NCBI GenBank assembly: GCA_022825185.1
Contig: JAJDYK010000319.1
Coordinates: forward strand, 1-38,367
DNA from: Candidatus Latescibacterota bacterium
Lineage (GTDB): Bacteria > Latescibacterota > UBA2968 > UBA8231
Direction of reading: 5' to 3'
Length of the DNA stretch: 38,367 nucleotides
Both the position numbers and the translations under genes were made by a program. The notes beneath the pieces are model-generated. The model had not been told where the DNA came from and did no database searches. It was given only the letters and a program-made list of their open reading frames with translations. Shown here piece by piece: positions 1 to 7,245 of the stretch. The number at the start of each line of letters is the position of its first letter. Within the stretch, counting starts at the first letter, position 1.

Positions 1-777
1 CAGACCGGGACTTTGCCGGCGAGTATTCGCTTGGTCAACAATCAAGAATTTCGCTTCGGACAGGCCCTCAAGGCCGCGCCTTCTCCCCTGAAGCACCTCA
101 AGGAAAAGGTGCAGAAGTTCGCCTTGCTGAAGGTGTTGGGATTTGACCCGCTAAAAATGGCGGCGTGTACGATCGCCATGGAGGGTACCCGCGCCGAGGT
201 TGACCATCAGAAGCGGACGATCTTCAAGCTGGCCAAAGCTCACGGCGGCAAGAGCGCCGGTGCTACCAACGGTCGGCGCGGCTATATGCTGACCTTTGGT
301 ATTGCCTATATCCGCGACTTTTTGAACCAGTTCGATTTCTTGGGCGAGACCTTCGAGACTTCCGTGCCTTGGAGCCGTATCCACGACGTAACGCAGGCCG
401 TGCAAGCGGAGTTGACCGCGCAGTGTAGCGCGCGCGGCGTGGCCGGGCGGCCCTACCTATCGTACCGAGTGACGCAGACGTATCACACGGGGGTTTGCAT
501 CTACTTTACGATGGGGTTTTCCGGGCGGGGACTGGAGCATCCCATTGAGGTCTATCACGACATTGAGCACGCGCTGCGGCAGACGATTTTGGACAACGGC
601 GGCTCGCTGTCCCACCATCACGGGATAGGCAAAATCCGGCAGAGCTTCGTCCAGCACATCCAGAGCGACAACAGCATCGAGGTCCTGCGCAAGACTAAAG
701 AAGCGCTGGATCCCCAGAATATTTTCGGCATTCAGAATGGGATTTTTGGGAGTGCGCGCCGGAAGCCTGAGCAATAA
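1..777 (+). CDS. alkyl-dihydroxyacetonephosphate synthase (AGPS) homologue, 5'-truncated
   Basis: The reading frame is open from base 1, so the N-terminal part, including the FAD-binding PCMH domain, lies outside the window; about 258 residues remain, ending in TAA. The visible part is the C-terminal substrate domain of AGPS-type FAD-linked oxidases. Recognisable stretches include PASIRLVNN, GFDPLKMA, GYMLTFGIAYIRDF, GETFETSVPW, VTQTYHTGVCIYF and GGSLSHHHGIGK. The three consecutive His (visible residues 205-207) match the HHH loop that AGPS needs to exchange the acyl chain of acyl-DHAP for a fatty alcohol, and the Tyr in the TQTY-to-IYF segment matches the proposed catalytic Tyr. Known family role: forming the ether bond of alkyl-DHAP, the first ether-lipid intermediate. 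The 3' end overlaps the following SDR gene by 41 nt, so the two are probably co-expressed. A generic glycolate-oxidase-type FAD oxidase is less likely given the HHH motif and the closeness to AGPS throughout. Confidence 0.9.
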   Translation, partial: QTGTLPASIRLVNNQEFRFGQALKAAPSPLKHLKEKVQKFALLKVLGFDPLKMAACTIAMEGTRAEVDHQKRTIFKLAKAHGGKSAGATNGRRGYMLTFGIAYIRDFLNQFDFLGETFETSVPWSRIHDVTQAVQAELTAQCSARGVAGRPYLSYRVTQTYHTGVCIYFTMGFSGRGLEHPIEVYHDIEHALRQTILDNGGSLSHHHGIGKIRQSFVQHIQSDNSIEVLRKTKEALDPQNIFGIQNGIFGSARRKPEQ

Positions 778-1570
778 GACCGTCGTTATCACTGGTGCTT
801 CTGCGGGCTTGGGCGCGACGCTGGCGGTGGAGTGCGCCCAGCAGGGAGCACGGGTGGTTCTCTTGGCGCGGAATGCCGAGCGGCTGGAGGCCGTTGCCCG
901 CGAGTGCGAGCAGTTGGGGAGCGAGGTGATGACTGTCGTTGGGGATGTCGCCGTAGCCGAGGATGGAAGGCGGCTGGTGGAGGCTGCGATCGAGCGGTTT
1001 GGGTGCATAGACTACTTGGTCGCCAATGCCGGCATTAGCATGTGGACCGAGTTTGCCGAGATCGAAGACGTGGCGTTGTTCCGTACGCTGATGGAGGTGA
1101 ATTATTTGGGGGCCGTGCACTGCGTGCATCCGGCGCTGCCGCATCTGAAAAAAAGCAGGGGCCTATTCGTGGCTATTTCGTCTATTCAGGGGCAGGTGGG
1201 GGTGCCGCTGCACACGGGGTACTCGGCGTCCAAACACGCGCTACAGGGCTTTTGCGATGCCCTGCGGATGGAGGTGGCCGAGAGTGGGGTGGGGGTGATG
1301 ACCGTGCTCTTGCACTGGCTTAAGGGGACGGAATTGCGGCAACGCGCACTGGGGAAAGACGGGAAGGCGTTGGGTGCTGCATCGCGCGAACATCGGGCGG
1401 AAGCGGTGAGCTTGGAGAAGGCGGCGCAGGCGATTGTGCGTGGGATGCAGAAGCGGCGGCGGGAGCTCTACGTTCCGAAGCGGCTCAGACTGCTGGCGAT
1501 GGTTCACGCCCTGTGGCCGGCGCTGGCTGAGTGGGTCGTCAAGGGGAAGGTGGCGCGGGAGGAGGGGTAG
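737..1570 (+). CDS. short-chain dehydrogenase/reductase, DHRS7B-like; candidate acyl/alkyl-DHAP reductase
   Basis: A 277-residue classical SDR. The cofactor motif TGASAGLG is at residues 19-26, NAG at 97-99, the structural Asn at 122, and the catalytic Ser-Tyr-Lys at S149, Y162 and K166 (YSASK). An Arg after the second beta strand (LLARN) suggests NADP(H). The AISSIQG and YSASKHA segments and the basic C-terminus resemble, from memory, animal DHRS7B/PexRAP, the reductase acting directly after AGPS in ether-lipid synthesis. The gene overlaps the AGPS gene by 41 nt; this linkage makes reduction of the ketone of alkyl- or acyl-DHAP the best guess. The usual PG turn after the active site is replaced by LHWLKGTE, which may reflect a bulky lipid substrate. 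ATG 737 is used; GTG 752 is a possible later start. The SDR fold is certain, the substrate is inferred. Confidence 0.9.
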   Translation: MGFLGVRAGSLSNKTVVITGASAGLGATLAVECAQQGARVVLLARNAERLEAVARECEQLGSEVMTVVGDVAVAEDGRRLVEAAIERFGCIDYLVANAGISMWTEFAEIEDVALFRTLMEVNYLGAVHCVHPALPHLKKSRGLFVAISSIQGQVGVPLHTGYSASKHALQGFCDALRMEVAESGVGVMTVLLHWLKGTELRQRALGKDGKALGAASREHRAEAVSLEKAAQAIVRGMQKRRRELYVPKRLRLLAMVHALWPALAEWVVKGKVAREEG

Positions 1571-1643
1571 GCTGGGGGGCTAGGAACATTCAGTACCACC
1601 GTCTGAAAAATTCGTTCGGCTGATCATATCAGACAGAAATTCT

Positions 1644-2156
1644 TCATCCTTGGCCCTCCTTTTGCTGGTTGGAGATGCCAACTTGACGGTTCTTCGATTC
1701 CTTTGTAGGAAGTTGACCATCAGCCCACGGATCGACGACTTCAACTCCAGTGTTACGAAACTCACCTGCGTTTCGCGTGACAATGGTGAGACCGAGCCGA
1801 GTTGCCGTTGCCGAGAGAAAGGCGTCCGGTAGGTGGTCTTCGAGCGCCTCGCCTCGCCGTCGCTTTGTTTCCATAATGCGGGCGCACTCCCGAGCATCGT
1901 CCAAAGTCCAAGCGAATATCCGCTCCTCGAAGAGGTCGTCGAGCAGGTCCTGAAACCGCCTAGCGAGGTCGTCCCGTCTCCGTCCGGCATCGAGGAGTCC
2001 AATGCCGTTGAGAATTTCCCAGACGGTAATGGATGCAAGGCCAATCCCTTGGTCGGCGATCTTGTCCAAAAACGCAGCAACGCGCGGCTCTGGGTGCGGG
2101 CGCATCATCTCCGATACTACATTCGCATCGAGAAGCCAAGAAACAGGAGCATTCAC
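1644..2156 (-). CDS. vapC: VapC/FitB-family PIN-domain ribonuclease toxin
   Basis: A 170-residue PIN-domain protein. The metal-binding acids are visible: D10 in WLLDANVVSE, E47 in ITVWEILNG and D111 in HLPDAFLSATA, with TRNAGEF (N129) in the fourth position and VDPW near the usual end. PIN toxins of this group (FitB/VapC) are Mg-dependent endoribonucleases that cut tRNA or rRNA when freed from their antitoxin. The start is GTG at 2154-2156, overlapping the stop of the antitoxin gene by 4 nt (GTGA), so translation is coupled. About 25 residues after VDPW are hydrophilic and longer than usual, probably an unimportant tail from a late stop codon. The gene closes the minus-strand unit; the SDR gene is convergent on the other side. 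Confidence 0.92.
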   Translation of the reverse strand: MNAPVSWLLDANVVSEMMRPHPEPRVAAFLDKIADQGIGLASITVWEILNGIGLLDAGRRRDDLARRFQDLLDDLFEERIFAWTLDDARECARIMETKRRRGEALEDHLPDAFLSATATRLGLTIVTRNAGEFRNTGVEVVDPWADGQLPTKESKNRQVGISNQQKEGQG

Positions 2157-2413
2157 GTCTCGTTCCCATCGGCGAACTCGACCTTCCTCCGGTGTGCATA
2201 GCGCCCAAGCTCCGGTAGTTCGACCCCATGCTCGGGTCCGAAATATCGCCTGAAAGCCTCGGAAGGCGTCGCATGGCGATCGGCCTTGGCACGCTTCTCG
2301 CGGATCAGACGGCGGACAAACTCTTCCATCGATACGCCGACTTGGCGCGCTTCCCGTTTGAGCCAGGCTTTGTCCGCCGGATCGATATCGCGGACGGTGA
2401 CAGTGGAACTCAT
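2153..2413 (-). CDS. FitA/VapB-type antitoxin (ribbon-helix-helix-like N-terminus)
   Basis: An 86-residue protein beginning MSSTVTVRDID. The first ~40 residues (VTVRDID, ADKAWLKREAR, VSMEEFVRRLIREKR) match the Arc/FitA-like RHH DNA-binding fold, and the C-terminal part (EAFRRYFGPEHGVELPE) is of the type that wraps the PIN toxin. The start at 2411-2413 is chosen because an exact AAGGAGG ribosome site lies 5 nt upstream; an in-frame start at 2470 exists but would lie upstream of that site and inside the promoter. It sits directly upstream of the PIN toxin and overlaps it by 4 nt, the standard antitoxin-first order. Antitoxins of this class repress their own promoter; a palindrome over the promoter fits this. 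Confidence 0.9.
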   Translation of the reverse strand: MSSTVTVRDIDPADKAWLKREARQVGVSMEEFVRRLIREKRAKADRHATPSEAFRRYFGPEHGVELPELGRYAHRRKVEFADGNET

Positions 2414-2454
2414 CGCGGCCTCCTTATCGGACGTTGCGTTTGATTCACTAGAAA

Positions 2455-2483
2455 AGTCTAATGACAGCAAAATATGCTGTCAA
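2455..2483 (-). promoter_or_regulatory. vapBC promoter with overlapping operator palindrome
   Basis: On the minus strand a consensus -35 TTGACA (2478-2483) is followed after exactly 17 nt by TAGACT (2455-2460, 4/6 match to the -10 box), about 40 nt before the antitoxin ATG. A perfect 8+8 bp inverted repeat, TGACAGCA / TGCTGTCA with a 5 bp AT spacer (2462-2482), covers the -35 box and the spacer. This is where an autorepressing RHH antitoxin would be expected to bind. A terminator for the upstream gene is less likely because no T-run follows. Confidence 0.65.
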
Positions 2484-2492
2484 ACAGTCGCC

Positions 2493-3605
2493 TCACCACG
2501 CAAAAAGCTCTCCCACCTCCATCGTCAGCTCTCGGCCCTGACCGCCGTCCTCGCGCACTAGGAGTTGGCCCTCGGCGTATTCGACATCGGCGACCCCAGC
2601 GAAGTCGGAGGGAATTTCCATGAGAAAGTTAGCGTAGGTGAAAACTTGGGTCTCGTCGGCATCGATGTAGTGAAAGAGGTAGCGGCCGAAAATCTGGCCC
2701 TTTTTCAACAACACTGGGCTAGGTTGGTGCAGGCCCGTAGTGCCAAACTCCAAGCCGCGGGCAAAGGGCTTGCCGTCGCGGACGTGCCGCCAGGCGTCGA
2801 ACCAAGGGTATTCTTCCTCTGGCCAGATGTAGCCGATCAGCAGTCCTTTGCTGGCGTTGATAGCTGTGGTCCAGCCGTATTCTTCCTCGATTATGTACGA
2901 AACGACTGCTGGAGCGGCGTCATCTGTCAAATGGCGAATATCGACCTCGGTGCCGTCCTTTTTGAGTGCGAAGGGCCAGCGCACCTCCGGGTCTTCGGGC
3001 GTCGGCATGGGCGTTTCCTGCATAAAGCCGCGCGTGCCGTTGGCATCAACGCGGGTGCTCTCGTCCAAAAAGGGCGGCCCAATGGTCGGGTGCTGGACGA
3101 TGTTGTACACGCGGCCCAAATGGCGGGTATTGGTAACGGCCTCGGCGACCGCAAAGATGGCCTGATCCTGAGCCATGCGAATCGAGCGCGAGACCTTGAG
3201 GCCGGCCAAGGGCAGCTCGGCCGACATTTGGGCCACGAAGTGACCGTTCTCTGTGTGGGCGTCCTCATCCACATTCCACCACACGCGCGTGGCCTCGCCG
3301 TGCCAGCCCATGCCGTGGGCCTGCTCGGCTTCGGTGGCCGGACCCCAGCGGTCGAGGCAGAGGAAGTGCCCCATGGAGCGCGGCTCTATGGGCGGTGCCT
3401 GATCAGGAGTGTCGCCGAAAGACCAAGAGTCCCATTGCAGAGGGTTGAGCGGATTGCTTTTGAGGTGGAAGTCGGAAATGGAGCCGCCGCCTAAATCGAC
3501 GACGAGCATGGCTGCTTGGCCGTCGAGCACGAGGCGAGGGCGGTCTTCGGCCGTGCTATGCGAGGCCGTCCAGAGGAAAGCGACGAGGAAGAGGGTCCAT
3601 TTCAT
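2493..3605 (-). CDS. secreted protein of unknown function, possibly galactose-mutarotase-like fold
   Basis: A 370-residue protein with a clear Sec signal peptide (MKWTLFLVAFLWTASHSTA, cleavage near residue 19) and no later membrane segment, so periplasmic or exported. The body is beta-rich with many Trp and acidic residues. The segment around residues 80-110 (GHFLCLDRWGP, HGMGWHGEATRVWW) and the later VQHPTIGPPFL and EYPWFDAWRH segments recall the large sugar-binding beta-sandwich of aldose-1-epimerase-like proteins, with HGEA in the place of a conserved His loop. This is a fold-level impression, not a family assignment. The start is supported by AAGGAG about 10 nt upstream. It stands alone on the minus strand, divergent from the following FG-GAP gene, and may contribute to polysaccharide or glycan handling. 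Confidence 0.8.
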   Translation of the reverse strand: MKWTLFLVAFLWTASHSTAEDRPRLVLDGQAAMLVVDLGGGSISDFHLKSNPLNPLQWDSWSFGDTPDQAPPIEPRSMGHFLCLDRWGPATEAEQAHGMGWHGEATRVWWNVDEDAHTENGHFVAQMSAELPLAGLKVSRSIRMAQDQAIFAVAEAVTNTRHLGRVYNIVQHPTIGPPFLDESTRVDANGTRGFMQETPMPTPEDPEVRWPFALKKDGTEVDIRHLTDDAAPAVVSYIIEEEYGWTTAINASKGLLIGYIWPEEEYPWFDAWRHVRDGKPFARGLEFGTTGLHQPSPVLLKKGQIFGRYLFHYIDADETQVFTYANFLMEIPSDFAGVADVEYAEGQLLVREDGGQGRELTMEVGELFAW

Positions 3606-3654
3606 TATGGGTGCTCCTTCTATTGGTGAGGGATGTCAAAAGAGACGTAACAAC

Positions 3655-3687
3655 GTAGGAGCGGTGCGGAGCGCGAATCGCCCCTAC
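3655..3687. repeat. short imperfect palindromic intergenic repeat
   Basis: In the 167 bp between the divergent genes the arms GTAGGAGCG and CGCCCCTAC pair with one mismatch around a GC-rich centre. It resembles the short GTAGGGGCG-type palindromes dispersed in many environmental bacterial genomes. No second copy is seen in this window, so its repeat nature rests on recollection. Confidence 0.4.
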
Positions 3688-3772
3688 ATCTACCGATTCG
3701 GCATAGGTGCGTAACGCCAGAACGTAACTAGAAATTGACAGCAGGCAAAAGACGGCGGATGTTGTTTCTGCT

Positions 3773-5839
3773 ATGAGAATTCTTCTGGTCATTACCCTTT
3801 CTATCCTCGTTCTAAGCGGCTGCCAAGAGCCGACTGGCCGCTCCGAGGCGTTCCTCCAGTCGTACCACCAGGGCTTGGACTTGCTGGAGCGCTATCGGCT
3901 CAGGGCGGCCAAGCGCGCCTTTGCGCATTGCGTCCGGCTGGAACCCGAGGCCGCCGAGGGCTACTGGCAGCTAGGGAGGGTGCGGCTCGTGCAGGGGCGG
4001 ATAGAGGAAGGCGTGGGGCTGCTGGAACAGGCGGCGGCGCTAGACCCTAAATTGACGGCAGCGCGGTCTTTGGTGTTGGAGACGTTTTTGGGGCGGGGGA
4101 AAGAGGCACTCGAAGAGGGGCAGTTTGAGCAGGCGGAAAATTATTTGCAGCGGGCGCTGGCCGTCGATCCACAGGGATATGAATCGCTTTATTGGGCGGC
4201 GATTGCCGCGCTGTGGCAGGAGGAATACGCCCGCGCTGACTCGATTTTGCAGCAGGCGGTGGCGCTGCATCCCGAGCCGCTGGAGTTGCGCTGGCATCGG
4301 AAGTGGTTGCAGGAGGCTTTGGGGCGGTCGGCGACCGGGGAATTTGCCGATGCCGTGCCGCAGGAGACCATCAGCGGTCGGTTTAACGAAATCAGTGTCG
4401 AGGCCGGGGTCGATAAGTTCGACGGCGGTCGCGCTAGCGCTTGGGCTGACTACGACGAGGATGGGGATCTCGACTTGGTAGTAATCGGCCATCCAGCGCT
4501 GGCGTACTTCCGCAATGACGGCGCGCGCTTTGCCGAGCGGACGCAGGCCGCTGGGCTGGTTCTGCCCGACGGTGGGATCGGAGTGCAGACGGCCGACTAC
4601 GACAACGACGGGGACGCCGATGTGTACGTGACGCGCGATGGGTGGTTTGGCGGCGGCGTGAATGCGCTCTTCCAAAACGACGGCCGGGGCGTCTTTGCCG
4701 ATGCGACGGAAGCGTCGGGCACGGGCGATCCGGGGTCGAGCTTTTGCGCGGCGTGGAGCGACTTTGACCGCGACGGATACCTCGATATCTACGTGGCCAA
4801 CGGCACGGGCGCGACTGGGGACTCGACCAATGTGCTGTACCGCAACCAAGGCGACGGAACTTTTGTCGATGTGGCGGAAGCCGCTGGGGTGGCGCACAAG
4901 GGGCAGACGTTGAGCACGGCGTGGGGCGACTTTGACGGCGATGGCTGGCCCGATCTGTACGTGTGCAATTTTACCGAACCGAATGTGCTTTTTCGCAATC
5001 GTGGTGACGGTGCGTTTGTCGATGCGACGGAAGCGGCCGGTGTAGGTGCCGAGTACATCGACGGCTTTATAACGTTCGTCCTCGATTACGACAACGACGG
5101 TGCGCTGGACATCTTCGTGGGCAACTGGAGTCAGTACCCGGTGGTGCTGGCTGATCGAGTCGCGGGAAAATCGACGAGCGAGCGCGACAGGCCGGTGCTT
5201 TTTCGCAATCAGGGTGACGGCACCTTTGCCGATGTGACGGAAGCTGCCGGGCTGGGGAGAGCGCTGGGCACGATGAGCGGCGTTCCCGGCGATGTGGATA
5301 ACGATGGCTGGGTAGATATCTACCTCGGCAACGGCGGACCGCAGATGGGCCGGCGCGAGCCGGATGTGCTTTTTCGCAATCGGGGCGATGGCACTTTCGT
5401 CGATGCGACAGAAGCCGCTGGGTTGGGGCACTTGGGCAAATCGCACGGCGTGACCTTTGCCGACTACGACCGCGACGGCGATCTCGACCTCTATGCGCCA
5501 GTGGGCGGTGCCCAGCCGGGCGACCAGTGGCCCAACGCGTTCTACCGCAGCGAGGGCTTTGGCAATCACTACTTGGTGCTGGAATTGGAAGGGGTCGAGA
5601 GCAATCGCGACGGAATCGGTGCCAAGGTGTGGGTGTATGCTGGCGACCTGATGCAATACCAGGAAGTGGCTTCTGGATACAGCTTTGGCAACAGCAATAG
5701 CTTGGAGTTGGAATTTGGTTTGGGGCAACGGGTGCGGGCCGACCGCATTAAGGTGGCGTGGCCTAGTGGGCAGGTCGATGTGTATCGGGATATTGAGGCA
5801 GATCAGCACTTGTTGCTCAGGGAGGGGGAGACGCGGTGA
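3773..5839 (+). CDS. lipoprotein with TPRs, seven FG-GAP/VCBS motifs and C-terminal ASPIC/UnbV domain (CRTAC1 family)
   Basis: A 688-residue predicted lipoprotein: the signal ends in LVLSGC (Cys17). Residues ~25-205 form TPR-like helical pairs. Residues ~215-600 carry seven calcium-type DxDxDG motifs (DYDEDGDLD, DYDNDGDAD, DFDRDGYLD, DFDGDGWPD, DYDNDGALD, DVDNDGWVD, DYDRDGDLD), alternating with FRNxGDGTFxDxTExAGL repeats, which fits a seven-bladed integrin-like beta-propeller. The last ~75 residues (GIGAKVWVY, FGLGQRV, WPSGQVDVY) are the ASPIC/UnbV domain. Proteins of this family are exported and probably mediate binding; no enzyme activity is established. ATG 3773 gives the lipoprotein signal, though no strong ribosome site precedes it. 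The gene overlaps the next by 4 nt (GTGA) and heads the cluster to 8815. Several propeller repeats are also near-identical at DNA level. Confidence 0.93.
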   Translation: MRILLVITLSILVLSGCQEPTGRSEAFLQSYHQGLDLLERYRLRAAKRAFAHCVRLEPEAAEGYWQLGRVRLVQGRIEEGVGLLEQAAALDPKLTAARSLVLETFLGRGKEALEEGQFEQAENYLQRALAVDPQGYESLYWAAIAALWQEEYARADSILQQAVALHPEPLELRWHRKWLQEALGRSATGEFADAVPQETISGRFNEISVEAGVDKFDGGRASAWADYDEDGDLDLVVIGHPALAYFRNDGARFAERTQAAGLVLPDGGIGVQTADYDNDGDADVYVTRDGWFGGGVNALFQNDGRGVFADATEASGTGDPGSSFCAAWSDFDRDGYLDIYVANGTGATGDSTNVLYRNQGDGTFVDVAEAAGVAHKGQTLSTAWGDFDGDGWPDLYVCNFTEPNVLFRNRGDGAFVDATEAAGVGAEYIDGFITFVLDYDNDGALDIFVGNWSQYPVVLADRVAGKSTSERDRPVLFRNQGDGTFADVTEAAGLGRALGTMSGVPGDVDNDGWVDIYLGNGGPQMGRREPDVLFRNRGDGTFVDATEAAGLGHLGKSHGVTFADYDRDGDLDLYAPVGGAQPGDQWPNAFYRSEGFGNHYLVLELEGVESNRDGIGAKVWVYAGDLMQYQEVASGYSFGNSNSLELEFGLGQRVRADRIKVAWPSGQVDVYRDIEADQHLLLREGETR

Positions 5840-7245
5840 AGGGGTTGACCGCCATCGCGCTGTTGTTGGCTGGGTGCGCCGAGCCGGATGCGCCGACCGC
5901 GTACCGCCAAGCGCAGGAGCTGATTGGAGACCGGCCGCTGCGGAGCTTGAACCAGGCCGAGTTAGCGCAGGCCGAACGTCTAGCAGCGCAGGCGCGGGCA
6001 CTCGATCCCGAACTGCACGAGGCGACCTTTACGTTGGCCGCGCTCTATGTGGCGCGCGGTGCGTACGAGGACGCGACGGAACTTTACCGCAGTCTAGTGG
6101 AGGCGCGTCCCGACGACGGGCGGGCCTATGCCGTACTGGGGCTTAGCCTAGCCGCCCAAGGGCGCTATAGCGGGGCACTGCGCGCCTATCAGGACGCCGT
6201 GCGTCGGGGCGAGAAGTCGGCGCTGATCTACGCGCGGCTGGGTCACGCCTATCAGGCGCTCGGCCACTTGCAAGAAAATCTCCACTCGGCGCAGGCGGCC
6301 TATCGCGCATCCCTACAGCTTGCGCCCGCGCAGGCAGAGGTGAGTTACCAGCTAGCGCGAGTAGAGGTGCGGTTGGGGCGGGATGAAGAGGCGCGTACGC
6401 TGATGGAGCAGGCGCTCGCTAGCGCACCCAACGACACGGGGATCCGGGCTGACCTCGCTGCGCTCTACAGAGAGGCGGGACAACGGGAACTGGCCCGCGC
6501 CGCGCTCGTCGAGGGCTTCGACCTGAGCTCAGCCGAAGGTTTGGCCGCACGCGACGGAGATGGTGAGGAATCTGTCTTGCACTACGAACTGGGGCGACTG
6601 CTCTGGGAGGAAGGGGATGGCGCGGGGGGACTGGCGCAGTTTGAACAGGCGCGGGTCGCCGACCCCGACCTATACCCGGTTTATCGCTATCTCGGTTTGA
6701 TCCACAGCGCAGAGGGGCGACTGGACTCGGCACTGGCCGCGTTTACCGCGTTTGCCGACCGACAGCCCGGCAATGCCGCTGCCCAAGTAAGCATTGGCAT
6801 CGTCCACAGCCGCATGGGTGCGCTCGACGCGGCGGAAGAGGCGTTCAAGGCAGCGATCGCGTTGGGCGGCGCGGAAGGGGACGCGGCCTTGAAGTTAGGT
6901 GGGCTGTACGTGCATCAGCGGCGGTTGCGGGCGGCCGTACAGGTGTTCAAAGAAGCCACGGTTGCGCATCCGCAGCACGCCGAGCTTTTCGCGTCCTTGG
7001 GCGATGTTTATCGGCAGTTGGGCTTGCTCGCCGCGGCTGTGCAGGCCGGTGAAGAGGCCGTGCGGCTCGAACCCGAGCGGGCGCTGTGGCGCTTCCACCT
7101 CGCCTCGACCTACGAGCGATTAGACCCCGCCCAAGCGCGGGCCGAGTGGCGCGCGTACGCATCTTTGGCAGAGGACGACGCGAGCGAGGCGCAGCGGTTG
7201 GCCCACGCGCGCTCGCGGTTGCAAACTTTACAACAGGAGGAATGA
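5836..7245 (+). CDS. TPR-repeat lipoprotein
   Basis: A 469-residue protein beginning with GTG that overlaps the stop of the preceding gene. The N-terminus MKGLTAIALLLAGC gives a short lipoprotein signal with lipid-anchored Cys14. Nearly the whole mature part is tetratricopeptide repeats of the typical form (AYAVLGLSLAAQGRYSGALRAYQDAV, YRYLGLIHSAEGRLDSALAAFTAF, LFASLGDVYRQLGLLAAAVQAGEEAV), at least ten units, making a superhelical scaffold for protein-protein contacts in the periplasm. No catalytic domain is present. Translational coupling to both the upstream TPR/FG-GAP lipoprotein and the downstream HAD gene suggests the three are made together; a complex between the two TPR lipoproteins is a reasonable guess. 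Confidence 0.9.
   Translation: MKGLTAIALLLAGCAEPDAPTAYRQAQELIGDRPLRSLNQAELAQAERLAAQARALDPELHEATFTLAALYVARGAYEDATELYRSLVEARPDDGRAYAVLGLSLAAQGRYSGALRAYQDAVRRGEKSALIYARLGHAYQALGHLQENLHSAQAAYRASLQLAPAQAEVSYQLARVEVRLGRDEEARTLMEQALASAPNDTGIRADLAALYREAGQRELARAALVEGFDLSSAEGLAARDGDGEESVLHYELGRLLWEEGDGAGGLAQFEQARVADPDLYPVYRYLGLIHSAEGRLDSALAAFTAFADRQPGNAAAQVSIGIVHSRMGALDAAEEAFKAAIALGGAEGDAALKLGGLYVHQRRLRAAVQVFKEATVAHPQHAELFASLGDVYRQLGLLAAAVQAGEEAVRLEPERALWRFHLASTYERLDPAQARAEWRAYASLAEDDASEAQRLAHARSRLQTLQQEE

Noticed and set aside
1608..1635. Inverted repeats (GTCTGA/TCAGAC, CTGAT/ATCAG) between the SDR and vapC genes as a terminator
   Set aside because: Stems are short and AT-rich and no T-run follows on either strand.
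2565..3494. 309-residue plus-strand open frame opposite the secreted protein
   Set aside because: The minus strand has the signal peptide, ribosome site and proper composition.
3733..3761. TTGACA at 3737 as promoter for the first FG-GAP gene
   Set aside because: The hexamer 17 nt downstream (GATGTT) matches the -10 box at only three positions, so the call is too weak to list.
4040..6001. 653-residue open frame on the minus strand across the first FG-GAP gene
   Set aside because: It mirrors the periodic, GC-rich codons of the plus-strand repeats; the plus strand has clear domains, lipobox and coupling, while the minus reading has none.
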